Part shown: positions 59,482-64,000 of the stretch, piece by piece
Position numbering within the stretch: the first letter of the stretch is position 1
Layout: each line of letters begins with the position of its first letter
From: Bryopsis sp. KO-2023
Taxonomy: Eukaryota; Chlorophyta; Ulvophyceae; Bryopsidales; Bryopsidaceae
NCBI GenBank assembly: GCA_030272585.1
Contig: BSYQ01000011.1
Span: forward strand, 2,914,001-2,978,000
Length of the DNA stretch: 64,000 nucleotides
Reading direction: 5' to 3'
The notes under the pieces: generated by a model
The model's input: only the letters and a program-made list of their open reading frames with translations
What the model was told of the DNA's origin: nothing
The model's database searches: none
Made by a program: the position numbers and the translations under genes

Positions 59482-60903
59482 ATGCGGAAGTATGACATCT
59501 GGAGGGACCCTTGCACCCTGAGTCTTTTGCAGAAAGACTTTGTGAAGTTTGCTGGATATTCCAGCCAAGAAAAGGCAGCGGCTAGGAAAAAGGAGGCTAG
59601 GTATATGTGGGATTCGGAAACAGAACGAATGTTTCTGCAGGACGCGGGAGGAGATAAAAGGAGGGAGGTGCCAGTGGAGGCTAGGAGACAGGAGCTAATT
59701 ATGGAGGCACACATAGCAGTAGGACATGTGTCTGTGAAGGGAACTCTGGAGAAGCTCAGGGAGCACTACTTTTGGTATGGGATGGAAAAACAGACAAAAG
59801 AAACTTTGGGGAAGTGTGAGACCTGCCAGGAGATCAGGCCAAAGTTTCTGATACAGCCTAGACTGCTCCAGACCCCAGCTGGCCTTCCGTTTTATCAGTG
59901 GGGGATGGATACATTTTCCATTAGGATGCCTGACACACAGGCTTTAGTGCATATTTTAGTAGTGGTGGACTATTTTACAAAATGGGCTGAGGCTGGAATA
60001 GTGGATGCAAAGAGTCCAATTTTTATAGCTCAGTTTCTCTTCCAGAACATCATCTGTAGGTTTGGGGTTCCTAGATTCTTCCTATGTGATAATGGGACAG
60101 AGTTTAAGGGTTTAGTTTTAGATTTATGCAAGCAAGAGGGGATAGAGATTAAGAACATTAGTCCGAACCATCCCAGAACGAATGGGCTGGCGGAGAGATT
60201 AAATCAGACCCTGAAACAGGGAATAGTGGGTAGGTTAAAAGAAAAGCAGGCAGAAGAGACACCCACCACAGGTGCACTCTTATTTTCAGTAAAGGATTTA
60301 CAGGGGGCTTTATTAGACAGTCTTAGAGACTATAATAGCAGGGTAAAAGAAACAACAGGGTACAGCCCTTTTGAATTAGTATATATTAGGAGGCAAGTGA
60401 ATAAAAGAGACTGGGCAGCTTATCAGTTAGGACAACAACAAGAGGAGTCTCAGATGGATTTAGGAGAAGGGTCCCAACCTCAGGGAGAAGGCTCTGGATC
60501 CCAGACTTTAGCTGAGAAAAGGGAAGAGGCAGTTTTATTAGATCCTGTGGTCCAGGAACTGCCAGTTCTGATCTCAGATAGGGAGTTAAAAGAGCTGAGT
60601 GAATTAAGAAAAAGGATGGAAGAAAGAGCTAAGGAATCAATAGGAACAGCTCAGTATAGGCAGCAGAGGAATTATGGTGAAAAATTGAAAGAAAAAGAAA
60701 GAATAGAAGCTCTTAAAATAGGGGATTCGGTTTTAGTTAGAATTAAGACTTCTAAGAAGCTAGTGGTTAAAGCTCAGGCAGGATTTCGAATAGAGGAAAT
60801 AGATAGAACAGGAGTTAGAGTTAAGGTCTCTAGGGGTACTCGACAGAGCCGGTGGGTGGCTCTAGAGGATGTCGCTGTACCCGGAGGAGAGCCTAGTACT
60901 TAG
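59482..60903 (+). CDS. E4 integrase
   Basis: This is a retroviral-type integrase of 473 codons, intact. The N-terminal zinc-binding H-H-C-C region is HIAVGH...CETC (about residues 75-115). The catalytic core has the triad in GMDTF, LCDNGTEF and GLAERLN at about residues 149, 211 and 247. A basic, Glu-rich C-terminal part follows with the GDSVLVRI and RWVALEDV blocks, an SH3-like domain. There is no chromodomain, unlike E6. The Met at 59482 is the first after in-frame stops, so the integrase seems to be its own frame, separate from reverse transcriptase. Confidence 0.9.
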   Translation: MRKYDIWRDPCTLSLLQKDFVKFAGYSSQEKAAARKKEARYMWDSETERMFLQDAGGDKRREVPVEARRQELIMEAHIAVGHVSVKGTLEKLREHYFWYGMEKQTKETLGKCETCQEIRPKFLIQPRLLQTPAGLPFYQWGMDTFSIRMPDTQALVHILVVVDYFTKWAEAGIVDAKSPIFIAQFLFQNIICRFGVPRFFLCDNGTEFKGLVLDLCKQEGIEIKNISPNHPRTNGLAERLNQTLKQGIVGRLKEKQAEETPTTGALLFSVKDLQGALLDSLRDYNSRVKETTGYSPFELVYIRRQVNKRDWAAYQLGQQQEESQMDLGEGSQPQGEGSGSQTLAEKREEAVLLDPVVQELPVLISDRELKELSELRKRMEERAKESIGTAQYRQQRNYGEKLKEKERIEALKIGDSVLVRIKTSKKLVVKAQAGFRIEEIDRTGVRVKVSRGTRQSRWVALEDVAVPGGEPST

Positions 60904-61085
60904 GAGAGTACTTTAGGAGAGTTTTACGGAGAAGCTTGGACCAAACTACTAGCGAGATATCCAAGAATAGAGAACAGTAGCGAGTGAGACGGGTTTTAAG
61001 GAGTGTCTTCGGGAGGTCAGGGATAAAATTCTAAAAGATATTTCGTTAACGACGAAGACTTCGAAGGAAAGAATGGCAGGAACAA
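60904..61085 (+). other. E4 sequence downstream of integrase, left of E6
   Basis: This probably continues E4 but shows no polypurine tract and no similarity to the E4 5' LTR. The 3' LTR of E4 must lie beyond E6, outside the window, or be lost. Confidence 0.35.
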
Positions 61086-61327
61086 TGTGTTTAGAACCTC
61101 TCCTGCACGACCTTGTCGCCAAAAGAAGCCCCTTGGACAGCCCCTTGAAGTCCTTTAACCCTCCAACCCCATGGGTCCCATCAACCACGTGGAGGAACCT
61201 AGCAAGCTAGGCGGACACCCTGTCCAGTCACATCACCCATCAGGGGGATGTGACATCGACCACCCACTACACCACGCCACCCACGTGGCTAGTGGAGGCG
61301 GCACACTCAGGCAAGGAGGGCATAACA
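61086..61327 (-). repeat. E6 3' LTR (right edge firm, left edge a guess)
   Basis: On the minus strand a strong polypurine tract, CATCGGAGGGGGAGGAC, is followed by TGTTATGCCC, so the LTR starts at 61327 and runs leftward. A candidate end is TGTGTTTAG on plus at 61086, giving TGT...ACA ends and 242 bp. Without the other LTR the left edge cannot be confirmed and could be anywhere down to about 60904. Confidence 0.45.
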
Positions 61328-61897
61328 GTCCTCCCCCTCCGATGAGTCTCCACCTGGTGACTCGTGCCTCTGGAGCATATGTTGCTATTGCAACATACCA
61401 TGATAACCTGGAGTAGTTATCCTCGTGTGGTCAATAGAGCAGATGGGTTCACAAGATACTCTTGTACCTTAGCTATCGGTTACCCCTTTAGCTATGCGGA
61501 CCACCCACATCTCTCTACAATGGATAATCAGTTGACTATTGTCCCACTGATTCTACCAACATCCAACACACCCATTCTTGGTGGCGAACCAAGACACCAT
61601 ATCAATTCCTCCCGAATTGATATCCATACTCTCACACCTGCACATCCGCTTATGCAGTAAGAAGATGCGATACCCAACACTTCTTCTTATTCAACTTCAC
61701 CTTCCTGTTTCGGAAGCAAGTCGACTCCCATTATGCGAGAAACCCAAAGTCAAGGTAGCTAACCGTCAACTAAGGCAGGTTCATTAGTTGAAAGTATTTC
61801 TGCTCATACAAACAACTTGATTTTTCTGATCACGAACCCCTCTTCATATCAGTACTCCCCTTCCTGATCACGAAGAAAACACTCAACCCTACACAAG
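61328..61897 (-). other. E6 3' untranslated region and polypurine tract
   Basis: This is non-coding sequence between the E6 stop codon and its 3' LTR. The polypurine tract is 61328-61344 on the minus strand. Nothing else is recognised. Confidence 0.6.
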
Positions 61898-64000
61898 TCA
61901 CGAACGAAGTCGCCTACTTCGACGCACTTGTTTCAGGGGAACCAACGTTGGTTTCTTATATTCCTCAATCATATCCCGAGCATTCTCCAGATTTGCTTCG
62001 GGCTCCCATGAGTTATGCTCATGCGAGTATCCCAACCACTTCACCAAGTATTGCGGGATTACTCGTCGACCTGTCTTTACCTCTCGGTAGTCGAGGAGTT
62101 TCTCAACCTCATATTCAAGCTCACCCTCAATCTCAACCGGAGGTGGCGGAGGTTGTGTCCTACCATGCTTCCAATACCTCTTCAGAAGTGAAGCATGAAA
62201 GACCGGGTGGATCGGAAGTGACTCAGGCAGTTCCAGCCGGAATGCAACCTGTTCGGCCATCGACCTTCGCTTTTGGACACCTTCCAAAACGCGGAAAGGA
62301 CCCAACCATCGTGGCAACAACTTCCTCCTGCCGGGATGTTTCAGTTTAATATGTCTAGCATCCAGCAAGACCATATCTCCCACTTGAACATCAACCGGAC
62401 GTTTGCGCGCATCAACATAAGATTTCATCCTTTGCTGAGCCGCTTCCAAACACCGCTTTGCCTTGACAATCGCCTCGCGAATGTCCTCAGTCATCTTCTT
62501 CACCGCCGGTACCCCCACTTGGGTTTTACTCGTCCCACCTTGATCACCTGATCCTCTGGTAGGGAGTTGCACCGTCAACGGCGTCCACGGATCTCTACCG
62601 TAGTTCAAGAAGAACGGCGTCTCATCAGTGGCCATTGACTTGGAATTATTCAATGCAAATTCCACCACTGGGAGCAAATCACTCCAATCACTTTGGCGCG
62701 GTCCAACGAAATGTCTCAGGGTATCTTCGAGGACCCTATTCATCGCCTCGGTCTGACCATCAGTCTGTGGATGGAAAGCCGTCGATAACGCCTGATTGAC
62801 TCCCAAGGTACGACATAGTTCTTTGAAGAACTTCGACGTCCACCTTGTATCCCTGTCACTGATGAGAGTCTTAGGAAGACCGTGTGAACGGAAAACCTCA
62901 CCAACGAACAGCCTCGCCGATTCAACCGCATCACAAGTCGTATGTGTAGCAACACATCGAACCATCTTTGTGAGCCTGTCTACGAAGACAATGATGGCAT
63001 CGAATCCACTCGAACCCGACTTAGGCAAATCAGTAATCAAATCCATGGATACTGATTCCCATCTACCATCCGGTATACGTAAAGGTTGTAGAGGACCTGG
63101 CACCTTGCCGCGTCGGTGCTTATTCCTCTGACACGAATCACATCCTTTCACAAAGTTTGCGATATCACCCTCAACGCCAGGCCACCAAAAGTGTTTCAGA
63201 ACTGCCCTTTGGGTCTTGCGGATCCCAAAGTGTCCGGCATACACACTTTCATGACTTCCAATCAGGATCTCCTGCCTCAAGCCATCCCAATCAGGTACCA
63301 CTACACGTGCCCCATTCCAACACAAGCCTGAGTCATAATGACAACCATGAGCGGCGACCTCACTGGTTTCAAACCACTCATCTTGTGCCAACCCCTCAAG
63401 AATTCTATCACAAAGCACCGACGTACCGGTCCGGGGCGAGGACGGATCCCCTTTCCAAGTTGGTCGTTTCTGGCCACCTCCCAGCTCCGAGAGTATTCCG
63501 ATCTGCTGAGAATACGACGGATATCGTGACAAGGGATCTGCCACGTTCGTCCGACCCGGCCTGTATTCCCACTCGAACCGAAACCCCTGGAGGACTTCGA
63601 GCCAACGTGCCGATCTCCGTGAAAGAGTTTCTTGGGAATGGAAATATGTATTAGGCTGGTGATCACACACCACCTTGAACATACGCACATCCAAGTAGCA
63701 TCGCCACAACTTCAGAGCATGTACCACGGCGAACATTTCCTTGTCCCCGGTGCTCCAATTAAGTTGTGCTCCAGATAACTTCCGACTTTCGAAAGCTATT
63801 GGATGTCCCTCTTGCAACAAGATTGCCCCGATTGCATAATCCGAAGCATCAGCAATCACTTCGAAATCCTTATCGAAGTTAGGCATTGCCAAACAAGGCG
63901 CATTCGTTAAGCTTTCCTTAACTCCTTGAAATGCCCTTTGACAATCCTCAGTCCAACTCCACTCTTTGCCCTTCCTAAGCAAATTAGTGAGTGGGGCAAC
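61898..64000 (-). CDS. pol: E6 chromodomain Gypsy polyprotein, C-terminal part
   Basis: This is the chromovirus-type Gypsy pol, open to the right edge, so its N-terminal part is missing. It starts in the connection region after reverse transcriptase (APLTNLLRKGKEW). RNase H follows, with VIADASDYAIGA and TNVADPLSRYP. The integrase zinc finger is GHFG...CDSCQRNKHRRG. The catalytic triad lies in MDLITDLP, ISDRDTRW and GQTEAMNR. The GPY/F-like block is KLLPRWLGPFRV. A C-terminal chromodomain has EYEVEKLLDYRE, YLVKWLGYS and NSWEPEANLEN; this module guides integration by binding histone marks in related elements. The reading frame is undamaged over 701 codons, so the element may be young. It sits in reverse orientation next to E4. 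Confidence 0.92.
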   Translation of the reverse strand, partial: VAPLTNLLRKGKEWSWTEDCQRAFQGVKESLTNAPCLAMPNFDKDFEVIADASDYAIGAILLQEGHPIAFESRKLSGAQLNWSTGDKEMFAVVHALKLWRCYLDVRMFKVVCDHQPNTYFHSQETLSRRSARWLEVLQGFRFEWEYRPGRTNVADPLSRYPSYSQQIGILSELGGGQKRPTWKGDPSSPRTGTSVLCDRILEGLAQDEWFETSEVAAHGCHYDSGLCWNGARVVVPDWDGLRQEILIGSHESVYAGHFGIRKTQRAVLKHFWWPGVEGDIANFVKGCDSCQRNKHRRGKVPGPLQPLRIPDGRWESVSMDLITDLPKSGSSGFDAIIVFVDRLTKMVRCVATHTTCDAVESARLFVGEVFRSHGLPKTLISDRDTRWTSKFFKELCRTLGVNQALSTAFHPQTDGQTEAMNRVLEDTLRHFVGPRQSDWSDLLPVVEFALNNSKSMATDETPFFLNYGRDPWTPLTVQLPTRGSGDQGGTSKTQVGVPAVKKMTEDIREAIVKAKRCLEAAQQRMKSYVDARKRPVDVQVGDMVLLDARHIKLKHPGRRKLLPRWLGPFRVLEGVQKRRSMAEQVAFRLELPESLPIHPVFHASLLKRYWKHGRTQPPPPPVEIEGELEYEVEKLLDYREVKTGRRVIPQYLVKWLGYSHEHNSWEPEANLENARDMIEEYKKPTLVPLKQVRRSRRLRS

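Overview
The window looks like nuclear DNA of a streptophyte, either a charophyte alga or a non-seed plant. A Chara-like alga is my best guess, not a proven identity. The reasons are a plant-type DEMETER/ROS1 DNA demethylase, a plant-type NADH nitrate reductase relative, an interstitial CCCTAAA telomere-type array, small exons in long T/G-rich introns, and a large nest of LTR retrotransposons.

Left part (1-18 kb) is gene-bearing. A plus-strand DEMETER-like 5-methylcytosine DNA glycosylase spans 3634-10195 (11 modelled exons, all splice phases compatible, 1370 codons). It carries a J-domain between its Fe-S cluster and its RRM-like C-terminal domain. A convergent minus-strand nitrate-reductase-family gene spans 17611-13526 (8 modelled exons, 787 codons). 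It keeps the Mo-cofactor, dimerisation, FAD and NADH modules but has no cytochrome b5 domain. Two active-site residues of the Mo domain, the Mo-liganding Cys and the Arg before Asn-His-Gly, are replaced. The spacer upstream of the demethylase holds tandem repeats and an inverted repeat around the telomere-type array.

Right part (18-64 kb) is a nested retrotransposon cluster. The oldest layer is a Gypsy element (here E4). Its 5' LTR, gag, protease, reverse transcriptase/RNase H and integrase are scattered over about 18.0-60.9 kb because later elements landed inside it. Four insertions are complete, with LTR pairs of equal length, TG...CA ends and perfect 5-bp target duplications: E1 (18235-26586), E2 (27130-36236), E3 (37876-46111, minus strand) and E5 (47102-56221). 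None of the four encodes a recognisable gag or pol, so they are large non-autonomous derivatives. All four and E4 share the same primer-binding site, and E1, E2 and E5 share a polypurine tract, which suggests common mobilisation. A sixth element, a chromodomain Gypsy (E6, minus strand), enters from the right edge.

The points most worth following are the heme-less, active-site-altered nitrate reductase relative, the J-domain demethylase with a relocated linker, and the non-autonomous retroelements with recurrent small hairpins in their sense RNA.
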